Of a stretch of 64,000 nt of DNA, positions 20,262 through 32,299 are shown piece by piece (the stretch's first letter is position 1; the number at the start of each line of letters is the position of its first letter). Source of the stretch: Tenodera sinensis (Eukaryota; Arthropoda; Insecta; Mantodea; Mantidae); contig CM060961.1 in NCBI GenBank assembly GCA_030765045.1, positions 96,709,635 through 96,773,634 on the forward strand, written 5' to 3'. The notes beneath the pieces were generated by a model that saw only the letters and a list, made by a program, of their open reading frames with translations, ran no database searches and was not told the origin of the DNA. The translations under genes and the position numbers were made by a program.

Positions 20262-21079
20262 GATTAGCTTGTGCTTGCGAGAGACTGGTTCAATCTATGT
20301 ACATAACACTAGTGACACAGTCGTAGAAGTGATTCAGAAAACATAACATTCTTAACTGTGTGATAAACAATGGTTTTAAACAGTGGCCTATGTTGCAGTA
20401 ATGCTGCACTATCCTGAGTCTGGAACATGTTTGGTTGTTAGGTCTTTGTAATGCTGCTTTGGGAGCGATGATGATAAAAGATTCTGAAAGAGTATGTGAC
20501 AACAGAGTTTGTGGTTGATATAAACCACATGCCAAGTAGTACTGTTATTCTCTTCCCTTCGAATCATAAAAGTGCAGTGATAATACCAAATGGATCATTC
20601 TCTATGTTATTTAGCCACAGGAAGGCTTTAAAATAATATGGTTTTCATATAGCATTTAATTTGAGGAGAGCAAGATTGGACAAGTAGAATATTGCAAATT
20701 ATCATCAGGTCAGTGATGGGTCTTGATAGGTTGCAAATCTTTTCATTTAGATTGTGCTGTATCGAGTTTTGTAAAATCGCTGTGCATGTGCTCTACCGAG
20801 TTATGAAAAAACTCTCATGATTCACCATGCTATACACAAGGCAAATATCGAGTTATGCAAAATCTGATTTCACAGACCGATTGGTGGCATTGAAAACATA
20901 CCGAATCCCATAATAACTCATTTTCTCAAAATTTGTGCTCTATCGAGTTTTGAAAAAATGCTCCTCATTTCTTTAATTAGCTTGTTTGTTGCACTTGAAA
21001 GACAGGCTTATATGTATGTGTGAAAACTGTGTATTAACCAATGGAAATATTGCATATAGATCATATAAATATTACATAC

Positions 21080-21207
21080 ACTTCCTCCATCCTTTCTTAG
21101 AGACACTTTAACATCTGGATCTGTTGGTTTACATGGTATTACAGTTCGTCTTAGGAGGAAACCGTAAAAATTGGCGAAGTCCTCATGTACCAATAGCTGC
21201 TCATCAT
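21080..21207 (-). CDS. Pvr: Pvr-like receptor exon: first half of Ig domain 2
   Basis: The acceptor TTTCTACAG precedes base 21207 and the donor GTATGT begins at 21079. The 128-nt exon enters needing one base from the previous exon and leaves in phase 0. It encodes about 43 residues containing RTVIPCKPTDPDVKVSL. This closely follows the start of Ig domain 2 in PDGF and VEGF receptors, where a VIPC...TDP...V.L pattern supplies the first disulphide cysteine. The next exon in order is 5453-5609, 15.5 kb away, and the phases match. The previous exon is only 92 bp upstream. The role inferred is ligand-binding ectodomain of a receptor tyrosine kinase. Confidence 0.85.
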
Positions 21208-21299
21208 CTGTAGAAAGTAATATCAAGAAATATTATTCTGTCATAACAATTTTCTAATTATGTGATCAGTAGAAAGAAGAATAAAACAGGTAAACTCAC

Positions 21300-21483
21300 C
21301 TATAACAAAATAGTACTTTTCCTTAACTAAATGTTTGCTTTTATCCAGACATTTATAGAAACCTGTATCCTTATATATTGCATTAGTAATTGTAAGGTTT
21401 GCAATGTAGAGTCCATTTTTATCTGGTGTAGAGCTTTCAGAAGTATGTACCTCTGAATCATCAGGGATATCGCTAATAGCATC
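21300..21483 (-). CDS. Pvr: Pvr-like receptor exon: second half of Ig domain 1
   Basis: The acceptor TTCTTTGCAG precedes base 21483 and the donor GTGAGT follows base 21300. The exon is 184 nt, in phase 0 and out with one extra base, so it joins 21080-21207 in frame. It encodes 61 residues ending in an Ig C-terminal half: GLYIANLTITNAIYKDTGFY then KC. The D.G.Y.C signature provides the second disulphide cysteine of the domain. An acidic, Ser-rich stretch precedes it. The first half of this domain lies in the exon at 49951-50078, which also ends in phase 0. Confidence 0.85.
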
Positions 21484-21489
21484 CTGCAA

Positions 21490-22152
21490 AGAAATGATAC
21501 AGATTACATACTTAATACATAAAACAGAAAGTTAAGTCACTTTATGTTAAGAGCAAGCTTTAAAAGCCTATTAAATGTGAACACATTAAGTTTCCATCTG
21601 AATATTACAGATGAGTTACACAAACTGCAAGATTTTATATTAGTATGTTTTAATTTAAGTTTTATCAAATGGAACAGCATCTGCTGGTCACTCTGCAGGA
21701 ACTCAGTGAAGTCAATCTCCTCCAAGGAAGCAATGGCAAAGGTGTGATTGATTAAGGGTCATTCCAAAAATACATTTTGTCATTTAAATTCACAAGGATA
21801 GTGTACAATAAAATGAGGTAATATAATACATTTGCCATGACAAAAGACACTCTTTTCTGAATCATCCACAGGCAGAGGAAGAGCAGAGGAGCACTGGCAC
21901 AGGCGCTGAGTTCCAATGAAGGGAGAGAAGCAGCAGATTGGGGAGCCCAAATTTATTTCAGTCCAAAATCTACATATAGCAGAATAACATGTGCTGGAAA
22001 TGTGGCCCCAACGGGGATTGTTTGCTGTCATGCTCTATGAATGGACATGTGGTTTAGAGTTTCAGATATTCATTGACACCTACATAGCATCTATGGAGAC
22101 AACGTCATGTCTCATCAGTTTGACGTTGGTGTTCAATGCTCGATAAAGGAAG
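21490..22152. other. Intronic sequence, nothing recognised
   Basis: This is the left flank of the gypsy element at 22157-28368; the same unit continues after 28372. No coding motif could be assigned. Confidence 0.4.
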
Positions 22153-22156
22153 ACAC

Positions 22157-22938
22157 TGAAGCTGAATAATCGTTGTGGTGTCCTAGTTATTGGATCGCCA
22201 TTTGAAGCTGAAGTCGTTGGTGACGTGACGTTGCCCTTCGATGTAGCTCGCCTCGGCTAGTTCTGCATAAGATCTCTTTATCTCGGGTTTGCGTAAGTGT
22301 AATGGACAACCCAAGAACAACTTTTCATATCCTTTATTTCCTTTTTAAATATTTTCAGGAGTTATGCCGAAAATATATGTGTATTTAGAGGAATCGCTCT
22401 CACTTCCGCGCAGCGCGACCTCCCGTACTGGTCTCTGGTTGAGTACTGACCGACGCTTTCTCTTACCCACGCTAAGAAACCGTTCGCTCCATTTGAATGT
22501 CATGACGTCATCCAAGAAAGCCTCGTATCCAAAATGCTATTTCCTTTTCCCGCAATTTAGAAATGTCCCTTTCTATTATAACATGTTCTTTTATGAATTT
22601 CAAATATATAATTACTTTTTTAGGATTAAACGATGTTTACTTTATATTTTATTAAATATATCGCGCGACTTTTAAGGTTGGTAGACTTGACTTTCGAACG
22701 TGTATTTAAACTATGTGGTATGATGTCATGACTCGTTAATTTCAAACCAATAATGCGTTTATACTACAAATTTAACGACTATCATTTACTCATATCTTGC
22801 TCACCTTACAACACTTCCGGCTCTATTATCTATTTATGTTATTACTTAACACTTATCGCAAATCTCATATCCGGCAATTAAATTAAAACGTGTCTTTTTC
22901 AAAAGCCCATTCGATCGGAAATCTAAATTTCGGTATCA
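22157..22938 (-). repeat. 3' LTR of element A
   Basis: This 782-bp LTR is the 3' copy in element orientation. ORFs inside it recur in the other LTRs and are not genes. Confidence 0.93.
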
Positions 22939-23710
22939 AATGCCCCCATTTATATTATTTCATTATTTCATAATAAAATAATGTAAATGTCTTGCCCGAA
23001 AGAAAAATTAAAAATTACTCCTGTATTTTGAATAATCGGCAACACTCCCATTATATACAATTTTCAATTACACTGTTTTTGAAATTGGTTATTAACACAT
23101 TTTCTCATTAATCTTTTTAACATGACAAACAATTATACACTTGACTTAACATTAATCCTTAAATACTAATTACAATATGTTATGGTTTCTTCTGTGAAGC
23201 TTCTATATAAAGGCTAAATTTCAAGAGTCTTTCTTTATACTTCCTTCTTTTAGTTCATGTTTGCTCACTTCGCTCTCACTATCACTTGCACTGTGATTTT
23301 TCACTTTAGTTATTGTAACACATATCTGTACTATATCCTTTAAGCACTAAAATGTACATATATTTATATAAATCCATTGCACTCTTTAGACAAGTTCTTT
23401 CTTTGTCTTTCTGTGATAACTATCTATACATCTAAATATTTTAACAAATGTTTACAAAGTAAATATTCTGTTTTCTCTCTATGCGGAGATGAACAATTTA
23501 ACAATCTTTCTGAAGCTGTTATTGTGAGCTCTATACAATATATTTTTAAGCTCTTTGTAGTAGATAGCAATTCACATTCTGCATTTTTCATGAATATGTA
23601 AGTACCTGACCAATATATGATTTTCAAGTAAGCTAACATTTACATTTTATCTCAAAGCTGATTGGGCGCCAATAGACAAATGACACTTCCAATTTTTCTT
23701 TTACATTAAA

Positions 23711-25395
23711 TCAAGGTTCCAAGGCACCACACGGTTTCTTGTATGGTCGAAGGAGTTGTTTATGCCATCTTCCCAGACATTTTTCATTTTTAACATCTTT
23801 TAATTCATAGGTATGATAACCAAATTTTGATATAATTTCTGCAGGACCTTTATATAACAATTCCATCCTTTTGTTCCTACCTCTCAAGGCACTTGATAAC
23901 TTATGGTCTTTAACTAGTACCCAATCGCCTATCTTAGGTTCCCATTTATGTTTTCTACTCTGTTTCTTTAATTTTCGTTTCTCTGCCTTTTTCTTGATTC
24001 GTTCAAAAGCAATTTTCGCTCTTTCTTCTTCACTTAACTGAATGTCATTAATTTTCAGTGTTTTTGGTACCCCGATCAATATTGGTTCTGGTTCAATTCC
24101 TAACATTAATTTTATTGGTGCAAACCCAGTAGTTACATTAATGGTGTGATTGATAATCTTTTCTATCAATGGACAATATTTCACCCAATCCTTGTGATTA
24201 TGATGTGTAAGTACACGTAAATAAATTCCTATATCTCGGAGGACACGTTCTGTTGGATTCCCTGATGGAAAGTATGATGAACAATAATTTAGTTTTCTCG
24301 AGTCTAATGTCACCTTAATCTTTCCATTGGCCTTATTTACAATACATAGGGGATTCACAAACTCTGAATTCGAAATCTCAATAACCTCATCTTCTAACAT
24401 TGACTTTATAACTGCATCTACCTCTTCTCTTATTGTACTAGGGATAGCTCTCGCTTTATGTGTAAAAGGTTTGATGGGTATCATCTCAAACGAATGAGTA
24501 TAAATATTACATTTACCAGGTTTCTCAGAGAATACTTCTTTATTTCGGATTAATATTTCAAACAATTTATCCCTCTGTTGTTCATTTAGTTGATCAGCCT
24601 GAGTTACTTTTTTTTTTTCAACAATTCTTCTAAGTCTTCACTACTCTCCCTATCATAGTACCTAGTTGCATCAGAAACCCTCAAATTGTCTATGAAATCA
24701 TTTTTATCCCATTCTACATTTTCTTTATTATTGACACTGTACTCTTTGACATTTACTTCAGTTAATTCCATAGCTCCTACTTTAACATATTCTACAAAGA
24801 ATGTATCCCCTTGGATTTCTTCTTCCTCTTTTTCTCTTACAATAGTTTCTGAACTACTATCTTCCACAAAAGGCACTATAATGATCTCATCTTCAACTTT
24901 CATTTCTAGAATCATGTTTTTAAAATTCACCACAGCTTCCCAGGCATAAAGACAATCACAACCTATTATAATATCTGTCACAAGTCTTCCTACAATCAGA
25001 AATAAAATTCCAAGTATTCTCCCATTTATTTCAATATTTATCATTGCTTGAAATTTTACTCTCTCTTTTCGTTTTCCCACAGCTAGCGAGCAATATATCC
25101 CATTAACTGGTAAAGACATTACTTTAAAGCCACTACTTTGTAAATTATCATAAAAATTTTGTGAGCATACTGTGCTATTTGATCCTGTATCTATAATTGC
25201 ATTGTATTGTTTTCCATTTACTCCAATTTTGATTTTAGGTGGATCTCCTACTTTTTCGTTTTCGTCGTTTCTATTTTTCCATTCTCTTTTCTTTTGTATC
25301 ATCATTTGCCTTCCAGGACTATTTATTTCCGAGTACTTATCACAATCATTACTAGGATACCCAGTTCTCACTGAAGGCGCGTTTGACCGGGTCTG
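23711..25395 (-). pseudogene. pol of element A: protease kept, reverse transcriptase and RNase H deleted
   Basis: The upstream part (25371 down to 24604) holds the protease with the DTGS motif and IIIGCDCL flap region. An A-run change at about 24608-24618 shifts the frame there and ends it in a stop, whereas element B reads through. The second part (24565 down to 23711) goes from the start of RT directly into the end of the integrase core (SSYFPSGNPTER) and the GPY/F-like C-terminus. The junction is at about 24281-24290 and stays in frame. Palm, YVDD, RNase H, the integrase zinc finger and two catalytic Asp residues are gone. This copy could move only with proteins supplied by another element. 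Confidence 0.9.
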
Positions 25396-27383
25396 GCGTT
25401 TCCCTGATTTTTATGTATTGCTCCTGTACTATTTCCCGAATTGTTACTTCTGTTTTCCTGCATTAAATCGGGGTTACTTCCTACCATGTTTTTGACCGTG
25501 TTAATGGCCTCAACCATTTCCGCATTTTCGGGGGAATTTCGTCCATTAGAATACCTTTCTTCCTGTCTTGGTGACCTCGGTCTAAACTCATTATCTCCGT
25601 TTGTCCAATACCCATCATTTGAATTTCTACTATGTCCAAAATAACGTCCCCGTCTACCTCGATCAAATCTATTTGTATTCATATAATTCACCCTTATATT
25701 TCTTCCCCTTAGATTACCATTTCTATTTTGGTGATGCCCTTCCTGGTTATATCTACCTTGATTTTCCCACCGGAATGATTCCATCCTTGGTACTGGTCCT
25801 TTATATCTTTCCCTAATCTCACTTCTATTCTGATAATACTGTGCCCCTTGCCCGAAAGAATTTACAGTTTCTTTTTCTTCATGTTTATTTCCAAATGCGT
25901 GTTTTGGCTTATTGACTTCTAAGGCTGATAATAATTCTATCATAGCTGCAATGCTATCGGGTCGGGCTATGATTAGGTAATGTTGAAGCGTTTCCGGAAA
26001 ATGTGGAGTAACTATATTTATTAGATCTTTTTCATCCAAGGGAGGATCCAACATCTTCGATTTTCTCGCTATTCTCATAAAATAGTTGACCATCGATTCC
26101 TCCGATCTAGGATTAAATTTTCCATTGCTTAATTCAACTCTAATATTAGCCTGCCTACTAGCTCCCCAATATCTGGTTAAAAAGATGTTTCTAAAGGTCC
26201 TGTAATCATTATTGTTACCCATAGAAAGGCCTAGCCAATTAGCAGCATTACCCTTTAGGCATTTTCTTACTATCACCATCTTGTACTCCTCTGGTATACG
26301 TTTCACCGTGAAGTACTCTTGTAACCCTTCTAAAAAGGCTTTAGGATCCTCTGAATCTTCATTTTCAAAAACTGGAGGTGTCATTTCATTTAAGACATGG
26401 TTAGGCCAATGTAAATTTGAATTGTCACCTATCCCTGAGCTATTTCCGAGATCAGAATGGGAATTACTGTTACCTCTATTTCGCATCGAAATGTCAGCTG
26501 ATACACCTGGTATTGCCTCGTTTCTTGCAACTTCATTACTAAGATTGTTGTGATTACATGCATTTTCACTTAATTTCAAATTTTCTAAGGCCTCTTTTAC
26601 CTGAGTAATTTCTGTTACTACTCCTTTTATTTGGTCTGTAACATCCTCCAAATTTCTAGCCTGCCTTTCACTTTCTACATCAGATCTTTCTATTCTAACT
26701 TTACACCCCTGTAACTCTTCTCTAATTTCTTCCCTGTCTTTATCGAACCTTTGTACTACCTCTTCCCTTTGTTTGTCTAAACTATATGTTACTCTTTCCC
26801 TTTCTTTATCTAATTTTTCACTAACTTGTTGACCTAATTTCTTTTCAGAATTCTTTACTTCTTGCCTTATTGTCTCTAATTCTCCCTTAACCTGTTCTAC
26901 CTGTTCTCTATTTTCTTTTACTTCACTACTAACTTTATTAATTTCCTCCCTAACTTCTTCCCTAAAGGTTTCTAACGCTCTCTTCTGATTCTCCAATTGC
27001 ATTCCCAATTCCTGTTGTCCCTTCTCTAATTTCTGTCCTAACTCTATACTAGTTTCATCTATCTTTTGACTTAACTCTGTACTCATCTTTTTCACTGTTC
27101 TTAATTCTTTACTATTTTCATCTATCTTTTGACTTAACTCTGTACTCATCTTTTTCATTATCGTTTGAAACATATTCTCTATTTCTGACATAAATGCTGG
27201 CCTTTCTGAATTACTACTAAACATTTCTGAGCTACCTCTAGGTGTTTCTCTAACGTTCTGATCTTCTACTTCTTGGCATATTCTGCTACCAATTACATTC
27301 CGATTAAATTCTTCCATCCTACTTACACTTTTCTCAATTTCCGGACTTTCAAAACCTAAAAAATCTGTGTCACTGTCTTCCAT
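25368..27383 (-). CDS. gag of element A, apparently full length
   Basis: The frame runs from ATG at 27383 (MEDSDTDFLGF) to a TGA at 25368-25370. The N-terminal half is a long coiled coil with heptads such as MSTELSQKIDE repeated twice and many K/E residues. A Gag capsid-type domain follows (DPKAFLEGLQEYFTV, then KCLKGNAANWL). The C-terminus is basic and rich in Arg, Gly and Asn (GRRGRYFG) with no CCHC zinc knuckle. Gag would form the particle and bind element RNA. A GGGAAAC slippery heptamer is present (plus-strand GTTTCCC at 25398-25404) just before the stop. The open frame suggests a recent insertion. Confidence 0.88.
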   Translation of the reverse strand: MEDSDTDFLGFESPEIEKSVSRMEEFNRNVIGSRICQEVEDQNVRETPRGSSEMFSSNSERPAFMSEIENMFQTIMKKMSTELSQKIDENSKELRTVKKMSTELSQKIDETSIELGQKLEKGQQELGMQLENQKRALETFREEVREEINKVSSEVKENREQVEQVKGELETIRQEVKNSEKKLGQQVSEKLDKERERVTYSLDKQREEVVQRFDKDREEIREELQGCKVRIERSDVESERQARNLEDVTDQIKGVVTEITQVKEALENLKLSENACNHNNLSNEVARNEAIPGVSADISMRNRGNSNSHSDLGNSSGIGDNSNLHWPNHVLNEMTPPVFENEDSEDPKAFLEGLQEYFTVKRIPEEYKMVIVRKCLKGNAANWLGLSMGNNNDYRTFRNIFLTRYWGASRQANIRVELSNGKFNPRSEESMVNYFMRIARKSKMLDPPLDEKDLINIVTPHFPETLQHYLIIARPDSIAAMIELLSALEVNKPKHAFGNKHEEKETVNSFGQGAQYYQNRSEIRERYKGPVPRMESFRWENQGRYNQEGHHQNRNGNLRGRNIRVNYMNTNRFDRGRRGRYFGHSRNSNDGYWTNGDNEFRPRSPRQEERYSNGRNSPENAEMVEAINTVKNMVGSNPDLMQENRSNNSGNSTGAIHKNQGNARPGQTRLQ

Positions 27384-27586
27384 TTCTAAGCTATTTACAT
27401 GTGTTTTTCTACTCACCAAAATTTTCAATATTTTCACTATTTCACTTTAACTGCACTTAAACTTGTTCACTACACGTTTCACAGATGTTGACACGCTGGG
27501 CACCTTCTTGTCTGCTGGTTCGATGCTGATCTGGTCGTCTTGGGGGTTGGTCCATTCTTTCGGCGCCACACGTTGGGAAGCCAATT

Positions 27587-28368
27587 TGAAGCTGAATAAT
27601 CGTTGTGGTGTCCTAGTTATTGGATCGCCATTTGAAGCTGAAGTCGTTGGTGACGTGACGTTGCCCTTCGATGTAGCTCGCCTCGGCTAGTTCTGCATAA
27701 GATCTCTTTATCTCGGGTTTGCGTAAGTGTAATGGACAACCCAAGAACAACTTTTCATATCCTTTATTTCCTTTTTAAATATTTTCAGGAGTTATGCCGA
27801 AAATATATGTGTATTTAGAGGAATCGCTCTCACTTCCGCGCAGCGCGACCTCCCGTACTGGTCTCTGGTTGAGTACTGACCGACGCTTTCTCTTACCCAC
27901 GCTAAGAAACCGTTCGCTCCATTTGAATGTCATGACGTCATCCAAGAAAGCCTCGTATCCAAAATGCTATTTCCTTTTCCCGCAATTTAGAAATGTCCCT
28001 TTCTATTATAACATGTTCTTTTATGAATTTCAAATATATAATTACTTTTTTAGGATTAAACGATGTTTACTTTATATTTTATTAAATATATCGCGCGACT
28101 TTTAAGGTTGGTAGACTTGACTTTCGAACGTGTATTTAAACTATGTGGTATGACGTCATGACTCGTTAATTTCAAACCAATAATGCGTTTATACTACAAA
28201 TTTAACGACTATCATTTACTCATATCTTGCTCACCTTACAACACTTCCGGCTCTATTATCTATTTATGTTATTACTTAACACTTATCGCAAATCTCATAT
28301 CCGGCAATTAAATTAAAACGTGTCTTTTTCAAAAGCCCATTCGATCGGAAATCTAAATTTCGGTATCA
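27587..28368 (-). repeat. 5' LTR of element A
   Basis: This LTR is next to the primer-binding site and gag. It would carry the promoter. It is identical to the other LTR of this element except for about one base. Confidence 0.93.
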
Positions 28369-28372
28369 ACAC

Positions 28373-29800
28373 CAAGCAACAATGAAGAACAATTGAGGTG
28401 CACCTCCACATCTGCAATTGCAACAAAAGTCAACAGAGTGTAGGAAATGATGCTAGCCATGTTGGTCTAATGTTGCATGCATATTGGACCCACCACATGA
28501 ATCACAAATTGTTGGAAGTTTGCCATTTGATCCTCTTACATATACACAATCACTGTATTATGACTTGTCCCTTGAGACAACTCAATCACAGTCATGTCTC
28601 ACTGCAGCTATATGTGTAATAGTCAGTCACCATTGATACCATCCAACACTCCTTTAATTCTCTATTATAACTCCCAGCATAACATTATACTTCTACTGCT
28701 GCAGATTTACTTATAGTGCCGAGATGTGGAAATACATATTATGGTCTTATGAACTCTGGAAGGAATGCATACAGGCATAAAAAATAGACAATTTCTTGAC
28801 ATAATATATAATAAAGTACAGTAAAGTACATTATGCAAGTGTAATGGAAGATTTTGGTCAAGATTATCTTACCTACTAATCAGGGTTGGACAATTGGTAG
28901 CCTCTGAGCACAACCTACTCATGGCCTTGCACTTACTCGTGTATGTTCAGTAAGCAAAAGAAATTAGGAGGTATTCCACAAATTGCCTCAGATCTGGTAC
29001 TAATCAATGAGTTTGATACATTCATTATAGTTATTGAATGAGTGTTTGAATATGTTTGATATAGTTGTGTTAAATTCAATGAGAAATGTTATGTTTACTT
29101 ATTTATTTTGCCATTATATTTTAATATCTTGAAAATATCTGGAACAATAACCTAATTTAAACAGCACATTAAAGTATAACCTGCATTACCTGAACTTGAA
29201 GATACATAGCCTTCATTAATATGTTTACATTAAATAGAAGAAAGCACCTAGATGTGCTTGTTACCTATCACATGTGAACAGCAACCATGTAGAAGAAAAT
29301 TTTGCAAACATTATAATTTCAATCTTATTATCATTTAGACACATCACAAACCATCTCTGTAAAATTCCTTTGTGACTGTTTTTGACCCATTGTATATGTT
29401 ATCCAAGTTGATGATGAGTTCTTTGTATCAGTTAATTACTGAAAATAAACATTATATTATATTGAAACCCCCGTACTTTTTTAAAAATACCATGATAGCC
29501 AGCAGATAACAAGAGCTCTCAAAACTGATTTAAAAAACAACTGCCACATATAGCATCATGGGGCCTGGAAAAATATAAAAAGAAAGGCAAAGTTCAAAAA
29601 AATTATAAGATACTGAGAAGCCTCAATTAATTATCCAAGGATATTACAACACAAATGATGAAGACACTGCATCACCTCCCCAAGGACTACACTCATTGAT
29701 ATTTAGAGCATTTCCACTCCAAGAACTTCACAACCTTGATAATGGTGAAGAGGAGTGCAAGTATAAAAGGCTACAAAAAATAGGACAAGGTTTTCTTTTT
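28373..29800. other. Intronic sequence, nothing recognised
   Basis: No exon, transposase motif or structured repeat is visible. There are short T-rich and A-rich runs only. Confidence 0.4.
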
Positions 29801-29839
29801 TTTTTTCCAATTTTGTTGTTTAATGATCTTGAGGAATGG

Positions 29840-30680
29840 GAGAAGAATATAGTTATTAGAAATGGATAAATACAATGTAGGCATAGAAATAATACAGAAT
29901 TGGCAGAAAAATAAATAGAGACATTGGAGCAAAGATTACAAATGGGGATGTAAGATGGGAAGACCCAATGAAGAAAATGGTAAAAATGATAGGTAATTTA
30001 GGACAAAGCTTAAAATAAGAAATGCAACAAGGTGGGAAATTATCAGAAGAAGACATTGGTAAGTTACAAAAAGTTAGGAAGGAAGATGTAGCTAATACAG
30101 GAAATAAATTAGAGCAGAAGATAGAAAAAAGAAGAAGTGATTTAAAGCAAGAAATCAGAGTAGAAAAGAAATAAAACAAAGCTTAGGTTGACAATAGAAC
30201 AGGAAATCAAAAGAATAGGAAAGAATTGGGGAAAGCCAGAAGTGATTTGAAACAGGAGATGGAAATCTGTAGCAAAGAATAAGAAGCAGATTTAGGAAAT
30301 AAAATCCAGCAAAGTAGGGAAGAATATAAAAGCATATCAAGATAACGGAAAACAGTTAATGAAATGTACATAGGCAAATAAACAAAACAAAAGACACTAG
30401 AGAGCCAATCAGAAGCAACAGGTAATAAAATGAATAATTTAGAAATAGAAATGAGGGAGAATAATATAACACTAAAAGAAGAAATGAATAAATACAAAAG
30501 TTCAGTGACAGAATGTAGGGCTAGCTTAGAAAACAAAGTTAGAAACATAAAAATAGAGTTAGTCAAGATGATAGAAAAACTGAAGTTGGATCAGAGTAAC
30601 TATGAAACAAAACAAACAAAAAATTTAAAAAAAAACTTAAATCATGAAATAGAAGTTATTAGGAAAGGAATCTGAATGAC
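29840..30680 (+). pseudogene. A-rich coiled-coil coding remnant, possibly an old gag
   Basis: In shifting plus-strand frames this AG-rich stretch reads repeated K/E/Q heptads. The clearest is 30430-30675, with EMRENNITLKEEMNKYKSSV. The layout resembles the coiled-coil N-terminus of the gag genes of elements A and B, but the sequence is too degraded to assign. Many stops interrupt it. A low-complexity AG-rich tract is the alternative. Confidence 0.35.
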
Positions 30681-30689
30681 AATAGTACA

Positions 30690-31370
30690 GGACAAACTGT
30701 ACTGAAAGAAACCAATGCAATAGCATGTGCAATCATAACAATTAGCCACCCAGGGACCTACTACAATATGTAAGGAATTGGCACTCCCAGGGTCCTGAAC
30801 CATAATCTCAATTGGCTTCTCTAAGAGCTCAGAGAGTCTATGGCAAATGCCCAATCAACTTTGGTCCACAAGCATCTTTGGCCTGTCACCAGATACCTTC
30901 CTGTATACCTTCTGAGAGGTACCATTACATGGGCCGGTGGACAAGGAGTCATAAGTGGTGACTAGGTAATATGTAATTCCCAGGCCCTGGTTATCATGTG
31001 TCACTGTGTTCCTATCTGCTGATAAGGGTCAAACCTGGGCAAGGGCCATTCCAGGGACCATTGATGCATTCCTGAAGATGATTGAGTCCTCTGTGTATAC
31101 ACTGGGAGGTGAAACTTTCAGGAAGCAAGATCCAGGCGAGGATGCTCACCTAAGCCAGGGTCGCAAACAGAATGTGAGCATGTCATCAGAGACATTTGTA
31201 ATGGTGAACAGTACATTAGCTATGAATAACATCACAGAAAATAACACAACAATTAAGGTCTATGGAAAGCAAATATTCAAACATAATGGTCTTTGCTACT
31301 TCATAATTTCTAGAACTGAGGAAGGTAAAATATTTATGTTTTTGTAAGTCCATTTATCATTCAAAAGGGT
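30690..31370. other. Intronic sequence, nothing recognised
   Basis: The open frame at 31006-31347 has no recognisable domain or splice context. I do not call it a gene. Confidence 0.35.
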
Positions 31371-31374
31371 CTGA

Positions 31375-32290
31375 ATAAAAGGCTTAATCCAGCCCCTCTG
31401 TACTGGCAGTGTGAGCAGAATAAAAGAAATAAGAATCCTTACAAAAAGTATTTTAATATAATTTAATATAATTATGATAATTATGCAAGGCTGACTGATT
31501 TATGCAAATTAAATGAGCTTTATTGCTGGCCATGCTTGTTTGTAACTGAGAAAACACCCTGACATGTGACAGATTTCACATATTTAGTGTATTTAATCCC
31601 AGCTTTAGATAAACATAAGAGATCAACAACACACATAAAATATTTTACAGCGTTACAAATTTTCAATGCTCAACACACAGACCATTCATGAAATTATCAG
31701 AAAAAAATTGCTGACCGTTTGCATAGTGAAAATATTAAAGAAAATAGAAACATATTGAAAAAATTGCTTGATGCAGTGGTACTTCTTTGCAAAACAAGAA
31801 TGTTCTTTTAGAGGCCACAATGAAAGTGGGAAGTCATTAGATAAAGGTAATTACATAGAATTGCTACAATTTCTGGCTGATTATGATTTGGCACTGTCTC
31901 AGCATTTAAAGACAGCTACCATTTTCAAAGACACCTCAGCTCTCATACAGAATGATCTAATTGATGCTGCAGCCAGAGTTGTCAAAAATAAGATCAAGTC
32001 AAATATTGAGAAGGCTACTTTTATTGGACTCATGCTGAATAAACCAACTGATGCCACAAATAAAAGTCATTTATGTACTATTCTACACTATGTTGATAAT
32101 GAAAACAATTGCAAAGAACGATTTTTATATTTCACTGATATAAGTTCTGACCGAACAGCCATGCTTTATTTGAATGTGTAAATAAGGCTATAGATGACTT
32201 GGAATGTTAAAAAAATTGTTGCTCAAACCTTCAATAGTGCTGCAGTAATGGCCAGACATGTTTCAGGCTTTAATTAAAACCAGGATAATA
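31375..32290 (+). pseudogene. hAT-family (ZMYM1-like, DUF4371) transposase fragment
   Basis: In two frames this reads the TTF-zinc-finger to DUF4371 part of a hAT transposase. RLNPAPLYWQCEQ near 31385 comes first, then HKRSTTHIKYFTALQIF near 31615. Next come ENIKENRNILKKLLDAVV near 31730, SFRGHNESGKSLDKGNY near 31805, and FKDTSALIQNDLIDAAARVV near 31930. Last are ATFIGLMLNKPTDATNKS near 32010 and FTDISSDRTA near 32135. The catalytic Asp region is altered (LNKPTD for a DE.TD type motif). A frameshift near 31790 and a stop at 32179 inactivate it. The segment GGGGGATGCTAG near 32297 may be near the end of the element. Confidence 0.75.
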
Positions 32291-32299
32291 GCTTTGGGG

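Larger units (their letters stand above)
17836..20966 (-). mobile_element. DNA transposon with 4-bp target duplication and subterminal repeats (Sola-like candidate)
   Basis: Terminal inverted repeats of 29 bp begin GAGGAGTGTTTTTTCAAAAC on the left, and GAGGAGCATTTTTTCAAAAC on the inverse of the right end, with two mismatches. ATTT is duplicated at 17832-17835 and 20967-20970. The motif CTCTATCGAGTTTTGAAAA recurs inside both ends: near 17850 and 18050 on the left, and near 20760, 20795, 20850 and 20940 on the right, pointing inward at each end. Four-bp duplications are typical of the Sola superfamily, but this assignment is tentative. Confidence 0.8.
22157..28368 (-). mobile_element. Ty3/gypsy LTR retrotransposon A, internally deleted
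   Basis: The LTRs lie at 22157-22938 and 27587-28368, each 782 bp. They are bounded on the element strand by TGATACCG...CAGCTTCA and differ at one base I could find (T/C near 22724 versus 28154). ACAC is duplicated at 22153-22156 and 28369-28372. The primer-binding region after the 5' LTR reads TGGCTTCCCAACGTGTGGC, resembling the complement of a tRNA-Lys 3' end. Compared with element B, about 1.8 kb of pol is missing. The near identity of the LTRs marks a recent insertion. Confidence 0.95.

Noticed and set aside
22364..28105. A 103-codon frame repeated at 22364 and 27794, and 60-77-codon frames in the LTRs of element B
   Set aside because: They sit in LTRs; repetition reflects LTR duplication, not coding selection.
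31006..31347. 113-codon open frame
   Set aside because: No recognisable domain, splice signal or repeat partner; it is likely chance.
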